Source of the DNA: Nymphaea colorata
Lineage: Eukaryota > Streptophyta > Magnoliopsida > Nymphaeales > Nymphaeaceae
Assembly: GCF_008831285.2 (NCBI RefSeq)
Contig: NW_022204755.1
Coordinates: forward strand, 1 to 64,000
Length of the DNA: 64,000 nt
Direction of reading: 5' to 3'
Below are positions 47,150 through 59,465 of the stretch, in pieces (the stretch's first letter is position 1; each line of letters opens with the position of its first letter). The position numbers and the translations under genes were made by a program. The notes beneath the pieces were generated by a model. The model made no database searches. It saw nothing but the letters and a program-made list of their open reading frames with translations, and was not told where the DNA came from.

Positions 47150-48827
47150 AGTCTTTCGAAAAATAAACCTATACCTGAAAGTATGACTATAAACCTGCAT
47201 TCACATCGAAGCCACCCTGCATTTTTTAGTGGTTCTTCATGCATTTTTTAATGGTTATCACTGATGACATCTGTCCAACCATTTTACATATTTTCTTTCG
47301 GCATATATCTGTAATTTAATTTTGATTGTTTAGCTTCTCGGCAATGCACATGCATTTAATTAGTCAGGTTTAAGAAATAATTGCGGAAAACCACTAGTTT
47401 CGATCAGATGGTTTTGTATGTCTATTGGTTGAACATTTTTTTTGTCCCATGGCATATTGCATCCGTCGACTTTTCTCCCACGTACCAAGTAAAAAACTAT
47501 AACATATAATTTTTTGTGTTTGGATCGTTCTCCAAGAGTGTCCTCTTAATTTCCTCCCTCAGAGGATTAATATTTCATATTCACAAGAATGCACATTTAA
47601 GTTGTTTGGGTGGCAAAACTCATTGTTTGAGGTAAAAAATGATTCTTCCTTATAAGACACTGTTTTGTAAGAGTTTGGATGATAAGAAGTGCAAGTTTTA
47701 TGAAAAATTATTTTTGGAAGAAAATATTTTAACCAAATTAATTAAAAACGAAAAACTGTTTTGATTCTATATCCAAACATACAAATCTGTTTTCCAAAAC
47801 TAATTAAAAAATAATTTTAAAAAAACTATTTTTCGTAAAACCTTTTTTTTGTAGTGCGCCTTTAAAACACTAGCACATCTGGGCTGAACGTACTGAATTA
47901 TTTCTGCAATCTTTCACAAAATTATAAAAAGTGGCTCGATTTTTGGCCAAATAGTAAATCACCAGTCAACTCTGAAAAATGAAGAAACGTGCATTTTAAT
48001 GAGTTGCTTCTGCATCGAAGTCACTAAAATTATAAGGAATAATTTACACAGTTGCCCTTTTAATGAAAATTATCCATTTTATTTTTTTCTTCCTTTGTAG
48101 ATAATTTAGTTTGAGATGAGTAATTTTGTAAATTATCCCTTCATTTTAATGGCTACCGCTGCTCCAGGTTCTTAAACCCATCAATAAATAAGTCACTGAT
48201 TTTCCATTGGGCCCGTTCAGTGCCACAACAAATTCAATATTTGGGAGACAATGCCCTTGCAGTCCAGGATTTACCTTTTCCTCTTTAGGAATTAGGATTT
48301 CTCAAACACTTGAGCAGAAATGTTGTACCCACGCCCACGCCCACGCCCGCACTCTACCTTGTCAATTACAGTCTGTAGATCCTTTGCGGCTTTGAAGGGC
48401 CATCTCAGCTGCACGGCACCACCTCACTTTGGTGGGTGGGGAGGTCAGTGCAATAGACAACCTCAAATCTGATGCAAACAATCAGTCAAAGGAACGGAGC
48501 TTAGAGCCGGCGGGCGCACTTACTCTAATGGTGTACCTTTTGGGAAGAACGGCTTAAGCCATTAAGTGTAGTTGTTTTCCAGATGTTGCAGATGATAGTT
48601 GTTCTTATTTGACCCGAAGCCAACCGATCTAGCCACAAGCCAGTAGGAGAGAGCTCTAGCAGGCCTTGGAGGATCGAACCCACATATGTGGCAAAATACT
48701 GGGATGACTTGTGGCTAGGGGTGAAAGAATGTAGTTAGTTTTTCGCAAAATCTATTCCAAAAGGGGTCTCGCTGCATCATAAAATACTGGATCCACAAGT
48801 AGATTAATATTATATGTTTAAAAGAGA
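47150..48827. other. No recognised gene
   Basis: AT-rich DNA. 47517-47783 has GTGTTTGGAT near one end and ATCCAAACAT near the other, a weak hint of a miniature element. A CCCACG-type hexamer run lies at about 48330-48348. Confidence 0.3.
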
Positions 48828-49273
48828 GGTCCACTTAGGGCTGCACAACAAGTTGAGCCAGCTCAAACTCGATTCGATCGAACTCACTCATTGAAGCTCA
48901 ACTCGAACTCGACTTATTTATAAACGAGTTGAGCTCGAGTTCAAATGTATGCTCGAAATGTTAAAGGAGTCGAGTTCAAGTTGTAAAAACTCAACTTGGC
49001 TCGACTCTGCAATGAATATTGAATTGTAATGAGAAAAAAAAATTGAACGAGTAAAAACTAAACGAGTTAGACAAGTTAAATGAAACATGACATGTTTAAC
49101 ATAAACAAGTTAAGTGAGTTGAGTTTGAGCCCAATGTTGTATCATCGAGTCGAGCTCGAGCTTGCATTGGAGCTCGAGTCGAGTTCAAGCTCGAGTTTTT
49201 TGAGTGAAGTCGAGCTTGGGATGACCCAACTAGAGCTTGACTTGACTCATGCATGTGCAGCCCTGGGTCCACT
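48828..49273. mobile_element. hAT-type MITE with perfect 8-bp target duplication
   Basis: The element (48836-49265, 430 bp) is bounded by AGGGCTGCACA at 48837 and its exact inverse TGTGCAGCCCT ending at 49264. GGTCCACT flanks it on both sides (48828-48835 and 49266-49273). The interior is built of CTCGAGTCGAGCTCGAAC-like words typical of this common plant MITE group. The 89-codon ORF inside it (49080-49349) is not a gene. Confidence 0.9.
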
Positions 49274-49449
49274 ACATATTACAAATAAGGAAACCCTATT
49301 CTTAGGTTTTGAGATGAAACCAAGCCCTGCTCTGCCAAAGCCAAATTGAGCTTTAAACCAACAAAAAAGGAGAAAACTAGAAAATCAATGGAATTTGGGA
49401 AATAGTTGCCTAATACACTGCGTCCAACTCGTTAATCATATGTGCGTTG

Positions 49450-49795
49450 GTATCAACTAATTTGAAAGTGATTTTTTTTTTGTATTGTAGACAAAGATAA
49501 TCAGGATCAGAATATGCCTAAGGACAGATTGGAGCCAAACAGAAAAATATACACCATGTTTGAAAGACCAGAAAACCGACTGTTCTATATATATATATTC
49601 GTTTCAACGTGCATGATGGTCGATCGAGCAGAAAATTTCAACAACGTGTTACGATCTTCCCCAATTTTTTGAAAAATTATGATAACAAATATTAAGAAAA
49701 ATAACCTAGCAAATAGTAGAACTCAAATGTTCTTGCTGTTTTTCATTTAACTCATTAATATTTCATTTGTGTTTTTCTAAACAAAATCAATGATC
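49450..49795 (-). repeat. Mosaic repeat block Z, copy 2 (inverted)
   Basis: Reverse complement of 30660-30998, including GTCTACAATACAA, TGTCCTTAGGCATATTC and CCATCATGCA. On its right it runs into a gypsy Gag fragment. Confidence 0.85.
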
Positions 49796-50100
49796 TCTTT
49801 GCACTTATGTCCACGAAACCACTTGTCATCACAATGATAACACAACCCCTTTGCCATTCTCTCATCCCGCTCTTGCTGGGTAATGCATTGTTTCTTAGGG
49901 CTGTCAGAGGTTGGCTGTGGTACCTCCTTCTTCTTTGGTAACATTTCTGGATCGGTCTGGTCCGATGTGGGTCAAACCTTTTGCCTTGCTTTTGGGGAGC
50001 CTGTTTCCATTCCATTTTCTCTTCTTTGTGTCGGGCAACTTTCATGCATATCTTTAAGTCATGAGATTCTTGGGAAACCACAGCCAAACTGAATATCAGG
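49790..50100 (-). pseudogene. Ty3-gypsy Gag zinc-knuckle fragment
   Basis: Minus strand. The end of a gypsy Gag: a basic linker (KQAPQKQGKRFDPHRTRP) followed in another frame by the zinc knuckle CYHCDDKWFRGHKC at about 49805-49850, a pattern typical of plant gypsy Gag proteins. One frameshift lies near 49870. It lies between blocks Z and Y. It is not related to the Tat Gag at 8351-11038, whose knuckle differs. Confidence 0.8.
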
Positions 50101-50102
50101 CT

Positions 50103-51345
50103 GAATTTTATTCTTAATGCAGCAAATAATTGCAAATATTGCTGAGTTTATTTCTATTGAGACAAATACTTGTAAATTTTTTTGTTAATATTTTGCTATA
50201 TATCCAATTGTTTATCCTTGTGAAAAGCACATAATCTGTTACGTAAGAACCTGAAAATCACTTACCTAGTTTTACTCTAATATGGTGCCATAATAATAAA
50301 AGAGCAATATTTAAGTCTAGAAATTCCTGAAGATAAATAACTAATTTGGTGCATAAAGGAAGAATATAAGCTACATACTAATAATTAATATGCATCTACA
50401 ACGGTACATCGCTTAATTCTTTTTATTTTTTCCCAAATAAATATAGAAGCATCTCTTCCTTGTTGTCTGAACAAAACAATTTGGCATGTTTAGTTTATTT
50501 AATTTGTAGCGGGATTGGAAATTAACAACTAGGTGGATATTAAACTTCCACAGTAAATTATTCAAAACTAATTAATATTGAGGTTGTTAAGTTTTTTATA
50601 AAAATATTTTGAAAAGTCGTTAACAAAAGCGGCGGGTGTCGGTTGCTAACAAGGGTGAACAAAATCCCCAAAATGGTGCAAATTAATCTGTTGATTCCAG
50701 CTCATTGTGCATATCTTTGGGACAACGACAACATTTACTGGTAAGGTGGATCCTCATGTACAGTGGACATCCCAAGCAGTGCACCAATTAACGAACAGCT
50801 AATATTGAATTTTATTTATTTTTTTGTTAGGGGGGTCGTGGGGAAGAGAGAGAGAGAGATGAGAGAGAGAGAGAGCGCTTCTCAGTTACAGAAACAGGGA
50901 TGTGAGCATATGAAGAAGGGTTAAAGTGTGTCGCAGGCCTCCTCATGAGCTTGTTGTTGCCAACTCCACCATCATCAACACCATCGTTGGCTTCTCAAAA
51001 GATTTAGTGGAGAAAGTATGACTTAGCAAATGAAAGAACAGTAGGGCCTTCTACCTCTTGGGATCTGTTATGGAAAATGAAAATGAATTCTTAAAGCTGT
51101 GTTATATTAACTTTGTTTTTTTACACCTACTGTAAAGCTGTAAAATTGAATCGTGGTATTCCTTGCCATGCATGAGAAATTCTATAGAAGGTTGAAGGCA
51201 TGATTTTGTTGTAACAGAAAATATTCTTTTACGCCTGTAAAAAAATTGATTATCTACGTAAAGAGTATAAATATGTGAAAGGAAGAAGAGCATGATGCTC
51301 GTATTTTTTTTTTAGGGGGGTCGTGGGGGAAGAGAAAAAGAGAGG
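50103..51345 (+). repeat. Mosaic repeat block Y, copy 2
   Basis: Near-identical direct copy of 29413-30655. Relative to its flanks it is turned around: here Z lies to its left and X to its right, both inverted with respect to copy 1. Confidence 0.9.
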
Positions 51346-51354
51346 TCTTGTACG

Positions 51355-51535
51355 GCACTAATTGGGACTTGTTATATACGCACTGTTTTAATATATTTTA
51401 AGATAGTATTTAATTAACTTTTTTATATGATGCATTTTGAGAAAAATATGATTTTTAATTTATAATGCTGTTCAAAATTTCACAATTCATTCAACCAAAT
51501 CGGCAATAAATCGTCTGCATCTGAACAGGTTGCAA
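51355..51535 (-). repeat. Mosaic repeat block X, copy 2 (inverted)
   Basis: Reverse complement of 29175-29345; same orientation as copy 3 at 56745-56870. It continues directly into block W. Confidence 0.85.
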
Positions 51536-52425
51536 ATCAGAATTGTAGAATCTTTTTTTTTTATGGAACATAATACCCCGCATAATGTCTAGCAAGGAGA
51601 ACTTAAATTAATTCATGTATTATTGCACCGCAAACTACTCCATACATCAGATTTTAGTAGATCATTGACCGATTTTGGCATAACAAGGCCATCTCAGGAA
51701 TGCTCCAGCCACATTGTCAGCCCTTTTATTTGCAATCACCAGAAAGGGAAGATGGGGATGAGAACTTGGGAAAGTTTCCCAAATAATGCATACTATTGAC
51801 TTATCCAGCTTATGTAAGTAATTTGAAAGCCTTGTCCAACTACTACATGAAGCTAAGAGATTCAATATATGGTTTCAAGAACAAATATGCACACAAAGAC
51901 ATTTAATAGTGAAAAGTACAACATTCATGAATATGAGAGAGAGTTTTGTCCGCCGCTTTGCGTATGTAACGAGCGTACGCTGGATGTGGACCATACTACA
52001 AATATGCATATTTTCTTTCACACACAAACATTGCATATGCATATGCATGGGATAACAAATAGGTATGAAATAACAAATAAGTAGGAGATTATGTTTATGA
52101 GAAAACAAAACATTTATGAGATATGAGTTAATGGACGGACCGATGGATATATGAGGTAACACTAAACATAAGTATGAGTTGATCTTTATGAGATAATAAA
52201 ACACATGTAAGATAATGAGATAATAGATGGATGTATCAGATAGGACTAAACTTAAATATGAGATAATGCTTTTGTGAAAATAAATTATTTATAAGATAAT
52301 GAGATAATAGATGGATGTTTGAGATAATGTTAAACTTAAGTATGAGATAATGTTTATGAGATTAAAAAAATATTTATGAGATAATGAGATAACGTTATGA
52401 GGAGGACAAAAAAACAAAACAGCTT
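51536..52425 (+). repeat. Mosaic repeat block W, copy 1, with GAGATAAT minisatellite
   Basis: Matches 56880-56993 and 57803-58540 (for example GCATAACAAGGCCATCTCAG and TATGCATATGCATG). The right part, about 52190-52400, is a degenerate repeat of ATGAGATAATG with longer periods. The ORF at 51869-52084 and its homologue at 58016-58231 are part of the repeat and not supported as genes. Confidence 0.85.
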
Positions 52426-52889
52426 TTTTTTACTACTTAAAGGGGTATCTTAACCATAATGATATATATATACACTGATAAATTTTATCTTTACCGAATC
52501 CTAAAATTTTCTTTTTGTGGTCTTCCTTTTTCTCCCTACAAAGAGTTTCTTTTTTTTTAATAATCATGGGCATGTTTTGTCATTATTAAAAATGGCTTAA
52601 AAATTTCATACACAGGTAACCAGTTTCGCATAAATGTTAGTATGCATGCATGCAATAGTTATCATGTATATGAAATTATTGCAAATATGTTTTAGTTCCG
52701 CTTATTAATTAATTGTGGGTATTATGTATTCTGGTATTATGTTTGTCCAAATTTAGTTGGTCATTTAGAAAATCTAGTAGGGTCATAGGAGGGAGAAGCT
52801 CTCCTAGTGTTTTTATTAGAGCTCCTTTCATAGGGTCTTTCGTTTCTCTCTTTCCCCTGTCTATGCTTCTAGGAGACAATGCAACGATT

Positions 52890-53480
52890 GTGAGGACGTA
52901 AGGCCCCCACCCTGGATGATGATCCCAGAGATGCCAGTGGAGACCATGAGGTGGTCCTTGATCTAGGGAACCGAAAAGGAGGAGTCCAATGTCTCCAAGC
53001 AGGAGGCTTCAAGGGTAGGTGATTGTGAAGGGGTTGTCTCACATACTCAACTTGAGAGCAGCTGCAATCAATGCGGCAACCCAACTCTCAAATATGGTAA
53101 AAGCTATCAATAGGCATGCGATGGAAACCTATGATGACCAAGAAGAATTAGAAGTGCATACAATTATTGGGCAACCCCATGTCATCATTTTTGAGGAAGA
53201 TCTAGAGGAGATGAAGAAATCCTACAAATACATTACCATAGCCTACTTCGCAGGTGGAGCAAATAGGAGATCAATGGATCTTGGCTTCTTTATCGTTGGA
53301 CTTCGCTCTCCCTGATATGAGATTCACTACCTTCACTTTTCCTTTGTCGTTAATGGTCATTACCTAGTAAAAGTAGATTCTAGTGAAGAACTTGTTGTCA
53401 TTATGAGGAAACAGGCATAGCGAGTGGGAGGTCAACTGCTTGCGAGTAGATGGATCCTTATAATGGACCTCTATATTGGG
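52890..53480 (+). pseudogene. LINE ORF1 fragment (DUF4283-like)
   Basis: Plus strand, mainly the open frame 53019-53315 and its continuation after a stop. Residues reading VHTIIGQPHVIIFEEDLEEM, then GHYLVKVDSSEELVVIM and GGQLLASRW, follow the DUF4283 pattern found in plant LINE ORF1 (nucleic-acid-binding) proteins. The zinc-knuckle part is absent. In-frame stops make it non-functional. The LINE RT fragment downstream at 53760 is probably from the same insertion with an internal deletion. Confidence 0.65.
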
Positions 53481-53759
53481 GAGTCCCTTGAAATCTCCTA
53501 GTGAGTAGAGACTTCTTGTTTGGTGTCCATCCTATGGAACAAAGGGTGTAGCCAGGGGGCTGGGTGGGGAGTGAATGGAAGTCGATCCCTTCACAAAGGT
53601 TGAACTGCAGATAGGATATGCTCGAATTTGTGTGGAGATACTACTTTCCTTAACGTTCCGTCCAATGGTAGAGTTGAAGTGTGGCAATTATGATGATGTC
53701 CGATCACAACGAGTTGAATGAAAAGCACAAATAAAATTTTGCTCAAGATGCAAGATAAT

Positions 53760-54345
53760 GTCTCACTTAATGCAGGACTATAATGTAAAACTCCTAATGC
53801 TTCCAACAGCACGGAGTTTCAGCTCAAAGCATTGTGCAATAGCATTTACAAGATCATTTCAAAAGTCATGGCAGCTAGAATGGAAAAGATCCTCATTAGA
53901 ACTGTTAATCAATATCAAGGAGCATTTATGCCTAATAAACATATTCATGAATAGGTTTGGATGCAACTAGATGGTTAATATCTTAACTAACCATAACTGC
54001 CAATCAATGATTCTAAACCATGATATGTCAAAGGAATATGACAAAGTTAAATGAAACTTCATTAGGAAAGCCCTACACCACCTTGGTTTTTGTGATAATT
54101 GGGTTTCTAAGGTAATGACATGTGAAGAAACAAATTCATATGCTCTCATTATTAACGGAAGAAATGAAGTTTTTTTTTTTAATTTTTTTTATTTCTTATT
54201 TTTTTTATAGTCAGAGGGGGCTTTATCAGGGAGATCCCCTCTCCTTCTATCTTTTTCACAGTTGTGGTTCAATTATTTTTCTTTTGCATAGGCTCGAATG
54301 GTCGGCTCTCAATATGAAAATCAAATTTTCTAAATTCGGAGGGTG
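53760..54345 (+). pseudogene. LINE ORF2 reverse transcriptase fragment
   Basis: A decayed L1-type RT in order: YKIISKVMAARMEKIL and QYQGAFMPNKHI (about 53840-53950), DMSKEYDKVK (about 54020), NWVSKVM (about 54098) and RGLYQGDPLSFYLF (about 54210-54255). These correspond to RT blocks around fingers and palm. The catalytic YADD block is not found after it. Stops and frameshifts interrupt every part. A long T/A stretch (about 54170-54207) sits inside. Confidence 0.8.
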
Positions 54346-56534
54346 ATTTTTTGTAGGGTGATAAAATAGAGTGGGAGAAGTTTGAAATATCCTTAGAGAA
54401 TTGGAAAGTGAAGCTGGAATGCTCGTGAATAACCAGAAATCTACATTCATCCTGTTTTATGTTAATGAACGTAGAATTTAGTTTACTTCCAAAACCCTCA
54501 GTTGAGAGTTGACTCTCTCCAAAATTACCATGGCCTCTCTCTATTCTTGAAGAAAATGAACCCTAAAAGCTTGTGTCTGCCTTGCTGGGAAAGTGGAGAA
54601 AAGTAGGATGAAAAAAAAAATCCTTTCATACTCTGATATACAATATTTAATTGTTATGTTTTGAATCAAATCATCAGCTACTAGATGATAGCTTTCTGAC
54701 TGGCCAGGTTATTATGGTAATGGTTGAAAGATTGTGCTGTCATTTTGTATAGGCTGACATTGAGAACAAAAAAAAGCCCCTCATCAGCTAAAAGACCTAT
54801 GTTACCCTCTAGAGGAAGCAGTGTTCCAGTTTGAAATTCACATTTCCGATACAAAGCACACATGATCTTTTTGCTCTTCTAGGCAAGAACAACAAGCTTG
54901 TTGTGGGCATTGTTTGTGCGAAACAAATATTTAAAGACTGATAGTATGTTGATGTGTCATGTAAAGTCCCAGTGTTCCTGATTATGCAAAAGCATTTTGT
55001 GGGGTTGGAATGACATTAATCATCTGATTCAATGGATAGTGGATAATAGCAAGACCACCCATTTATCGTCAAAGAGTTGGGATTGGGCATAGTAGAATAC
55101 CTTATTTATAATAAAAACTTTCTCTTTTACAACTTGATCCTAGAGGCCTCCCTTTATGAGATGAACAGTAGTCACAAACAAGAGACTAGTCAAAATTTAA
55201 CTCGCATTGGATTTCATATGCCATTCAGCATACTAGTTTCCTTTATGACAAGGGCATCTTGATCATGGGAGACAAAGAAGTAGGGTTACATTGGAATTGG
55301 CCCTTAAGTGAAGAAGTTGGAAAGTGTTTCTAACAATTGGCATGCTCAAAAATAGAAGATAGACTCAGTTGCAAAACAATAAAATGACTTAGATAATGAG
55401 CACTGACCCCCTACTCAACCTGATTAACCTAGGACAAAAGGATAACCTTGACCAATTGAGTTAGAAGTCTTGCCACCTTGACCAATTGAGTAGCTCGGAC
55501 CATATCATGGCTAGGCCAAATAATCCATTCATTGTTGGCTATACACATACTACCAAATACATATAAAAACTTCACATACAGCCCTATTTAAAACATTTGT
55601 AAAAAGTATGGAGGGGTTCTAAATTATTTCATAAAGGTGTAACACCCCTTATTTGTACAATTTTCCTAATTTTCCCTCATCTTTTCCCTCCTTTTAATTT
55701 TTCTAAGGGCTAAATGGTGAACTAAGAAAGTGGGGCCATGCTCTGACCATCTATTGTTTGCGAGTCCTACTATGTCTCTAACCACTAGCGAGGTCACCAA
55801 CAGCACTCTGCTGGTCAAACCCATGGCTTTTTCTCACTCAATTTGTCCTCATTCTAAGGCTTTCACCATTCACAAGTTGAACCTTAGCCGAACAAAGCTC
55901 TCTCCCTCTTAAGTAAGGCAAAGCAAGGGAGGCTACACAACTGCCAACACCTGCTTGATTCTCTTTTTCTTTTCCTTTTAATATCTATTATAGGTTTAAA
56001 GAGCCTTGCTACGAAGTCACAATATAGGAGGTAAATGAGAGAGACGTAACCAAATATTAACTTACAAGGTTTCAGCCTAAGTGTGGCTTAAGTCTACAAT
56101 ACATCCTCACTAACTATTTTCCAACTTGTGATAAAAGAGTGAGTGGTACAACTCTTATTTTGTGTGAGTCGAAGTTTACAAAATGTACAGTAAGCCCATT
56201 TAGCTTTGACAATTTTTTTTTCTTTCCTTATAAGATATGTGATCCAAAATTTTACTTTTAGATTTGATATGATTTCTACTTTTAAAAGGGCTTTCCTTGG
56301 GTTAAGTTTGCCACATGGGTTAGTTTGCCACATGGATCCACTCTTCTCTTTATTTTATCTTTTATTTTTTTTGCTTTCCATGGGTTAAGTTTGCCGCATG
56401 GGTTAAGCTTGCGACCGTCAATGACTCCCTTTTCCTAATTGTCTGTAATTTTTCTTTCATCTGTTCTCCATTGTCCCCATGCAAGCTAATCACTCAGCAA
56501 CAAAAGAAAGGCCCCACGGATTTGAAGAAAAAAA
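54346..56534. other. No recognised gene
   Basis: Non-coding AT-rich DNA. A 19-bp phrase (CTTGACCAATTGAGT) repeats at about 55446 and 55478. The ORF at 55730-55912 has no recognised domain. Confidence 0.3.
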
Positions 56535-56870
56535 TTTACAAGTGTTTGTCTCAATAGAAATAAACTCAGCTTATTAGCTGCGTTAAGAATAAAATTCACA
56601 TGAAATGGAGGCGCTTTGGGCATTACTCTCTTTCACTGTAAAACATGGGGAAACAACCTGCTCCCTAAATGATAAAGGTAGGAGGCGTACTCCCAACAAG
56701 CTGTTGCTGCAACCAGATCCAAATGGAGGCACTAATTGGAACTTGTTATATATGCACTGTTTTAATATGTTGCATTTTGAGAAAAATATGATTTTTAATT
56801 TATAATACTGTTCAAAATTTCACAATTCATTCAACCAAATTGGAGATAAATCATCTGCATCTGAACTGGT
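56535..56870 (-). repeat. Mosaic repeat blocks X plus start of Y, copy 3 (inverted)
   Basis: Reverse complement of about 29175-29485, but with about 60 extra bases (56680-56740) missing from copy 1. So copies 1 and 3 differ by an indel in this region. Y breaks off at about 56535. Confidence 0.8.
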
Positions 56871-56879
56871 TGCAAATCG

Positions 56880-58540
56880 CAATTGTAGAGTCCATTTTTT
56901 TTATGGAACATAATACCCCACATAATATCTAGGAAGGAGAACTTAAATTAATTCATGCATTAGTTCACCGCAAACTACTCCATACATCAGATGGTCCAAG
57001 TAAATGACATGTAAACGGTAAACATCAAAATAAGTAACCAACACACTGAGAGTTCAAAATTTTAAGACCCACTTTGTAAGCTTTATTGATTTCCTTCTTT
57101 CCTACCCACGTACAGATCCACATTTTATAGGTAACTCAGTCGTTTTCTAATGCAGTACTATCATTTAAAACATCTCATATTTCATCCTTCAATTTTATTG
57201 ATTTTGTCAAGGCCATTTTTTTGCAAAACGTTGCATTCTTGGAAGCATGTTCAATGTGAACATCACGTTCTTGTTGCAGTAATGCAAGGCGTATGTATGT
57301 CTAGATTTGATTGCCGCATTTAAAGATCATTTCATATCTTCAAATGCTATGGATGGAACATGGTTTTATTTTTTATTTTTTCACAATCCTACTTCGAAAG
57401 TTGCAATGAGAAGGATGGCACGTAACATGAAAAATAAAAAAATTTACATCAAGCAAGCAAAAAGTCATGTGGAACCATGTGTTAAGTGTTTCAAGTAATA
57501 TTTATTTCAAAGACATTATTACATAAATTAATGTACAATATTGTTAGAAAAAAAAAATTAAAGACGGTGTGAACCTAAACTTTTGAGACCAATTTTTTTT
57601 ATTGAAGGCAAATTTTTATTGAAGACATAGCAAAGGGAAATAATTTTTCGAACATCCATAATTTGTATACTGTTCAGCATCGTTACAAACTATATTGACA
57701 ACAAACCACTATTATTTAGAAGATACACTGAACAAGGCAACCGAGTCAAATCTTAGAATAAAAGGCATAAAATTCTCCTGATTCTAGTCCTTAAAATTCT
57801 GGTACATCATTGACCGGTTTTGGCATAACAAGGCCATCTCAGGAATGCTCCAGCCACATTGCCAGCCCTTTTCTTTGCAATCACCTGAAAAGGGAAGTTC
57901 GGGATGAGAACTTGGGAAAGTTTCCCAAACAATGCATACTATTGACTTATTCAGCTTATGTTAAGTAATTTGAAAGTCTTGTCTCACAACTACATGAAAC
58001 TGAGAGATTCAATATATGATTTCAAGAACAAATATGCACACAAAAACATTTAATAGTGAAAAGTACAACATTCAAGAGTATGAGAGAGAGCTTTGTCTGC
58101 CGCTTTGTGTATGCAACGAGTGTACGCTGGATGTGGACCATACTACAAATATGCAAATTTCATTTCATGTCCAAACATTGCATATGCATATGCATGAGAT
58201 AACAAATAGGTACGAAATAACTAATAAGTAAGAGATAATGTTTATGAGAAAACAAAACATCTATGAGATATGAGTTAATGGATGACACTAAACATAAGTA
58301 TGTGTTGATCTTTATGAGATAATAAAACACTTGAAAGATAATGAGATAATAGATGGATGTATCAGATAAGACTAAACATAAATATGAGATAATGCTTTTG
58401 AGAAAATGAGATAATGAGATAATGGGTGGATGTTTGAGATAATGTTGAACCTAAGTATGAGATAATGTTTATGAAATAAAAAAAATATTTATGAGATAAT
58501 GAGATAACGTTATGAGCAGGACAAAAAAACAAAAAAGCTC
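56880..58540 (+). repeat. Mosaic repeat block W, copy 2, with an extra 0.8-kb segment
   Basis: 56880-56993 and 57803-58540 match 51536-52425. The 56994-57802 segment has no counterpart there and no recognised gene or terminal repeats. Confidence 0.85.
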
Positions 58541-58559
58541 GCCAAGGGTGATTTCAAAG

Positions 58560-58900
58560 ATGCACTTATTGCCAAGGCCTTGGTCATACTGGGATAAGTG
58601 CCACAAACTTCATGGTTATCCTGCTGTTTTGAAGCCAAACAGACAGAAACAGGGAATGCCAAATGACAAAACCGTTTAATGCTGCAATGTCTATTAAAGA
58701 AAATATAATTGTGGCGTCATTGTTAGAGCAGGAGTTTCCAATCGTGCACAGCCACTATGAACACTCTCTACCGAGCGATATCGAATGTTCATTGAAGAAA
58801 AAAAAATCTAATGTTGATCACGATAAAGGGAAAGAGATGATGCCAGCAATGTCCAAAGATGTTAGAATAATTATAAAAGGAATGAATTTAAATTGAGTAT
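58560..58900 (+). pseudogene. Copia gag zinc-knuckle fragment
   Basis: CTYCQGLGHTG followed after a frameshift by DKCHKLHGYP (about 58572-58632) is a CCHC knuckle of copia Gag type. It is followed by a short basic tail and a stop. No other copia domain adjoins it. The 77-codon ORF at 58663 is unrecognised. Confidence 0.6.
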
Positions 58901-58979
58901 CAATCAAGGTCCTAAAAATTTGGATGTAGATAGACATGGCTGACATACTATTTGACTCTTGTATCCCTTCCATTGTGCG

Positions 58980-59118
58980 TGTTGAAATTTCTTGTATTTG
59001 AGTGAAGAAATAAGGAAAGAGAGATGCTTACCATGGATGTACGTCGAGCTTGACCGAACCACACTATCTTGTGCATGATTGTTTTCTCTCTCTCCTCTCT
59101 CTCTCTTTACTTTTACAT
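58980..59118 (+). repeat. Short LTR-like segment with adjacent PBS-like site
   Basis: TGTTGAAATTTCTTG ... TTTACTTTTACA, followed by TTGTATCAAAGCCAGAG, close to a Met-tRNA PBS. This fits a short or deleted copia LTR end. There is no partner LTR. Confidence 0.4.
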
Positions 59119-59448
59119 TGTATCAAAGCCAGAGAGAGGAATTTCCTGTGTGCTTCTGTTGAACGGTTCTGAAGGAGGCTCGTTATGGTAATGCTATTCA
59201 TCGTATTTCCATGATAGTTGGATAGTGTTACCTATATTAAAAGTTGCCCACCACGGATTGCCAATAATTTTTCTTTCCATGTTTTCTTGCTTTGTAACTG
59301 TTGTATTCACTCACGTTAAAGAGTGATTGTAGAGTGAAACAACAATATAGAGAAAATATATAATACGAGCTCTCCCTTGCTTCTGGTGGATGTAGACATA
59401 CATGCCGAACCATTATATTATGAGCTTTCTATTCCTCTCCCTAATTTT

Positions 59449-59465
59449 TATGGTATCAGAGCCAG
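59449..59465 (+). other. Copia primer-binding site
   Basis: ATGGTATCAGAGCCAGG matches the standard initiator-Met tRNA complement. The preceding 200 bp (GATGTAGACATACATGCCG, TTTCTATTCCTCTCCC) look like the end of a copia LTR. The coding part that follows is not recognisable. Confidence 0.65.

Noticed and set aside
47517-47783. Miniature element with GTGTTTGGAT/ATCCAAACAT ends
   Set aside because: Termini are short and no target duplication could be found.
51869-52204. Homologous short ORFs at 51.9 and 58.0 kb as a conserved gene
   Set aside because: The similarity covers the whole non-coding repeat block, and changes do not favour synonymous sites as far as I can see.
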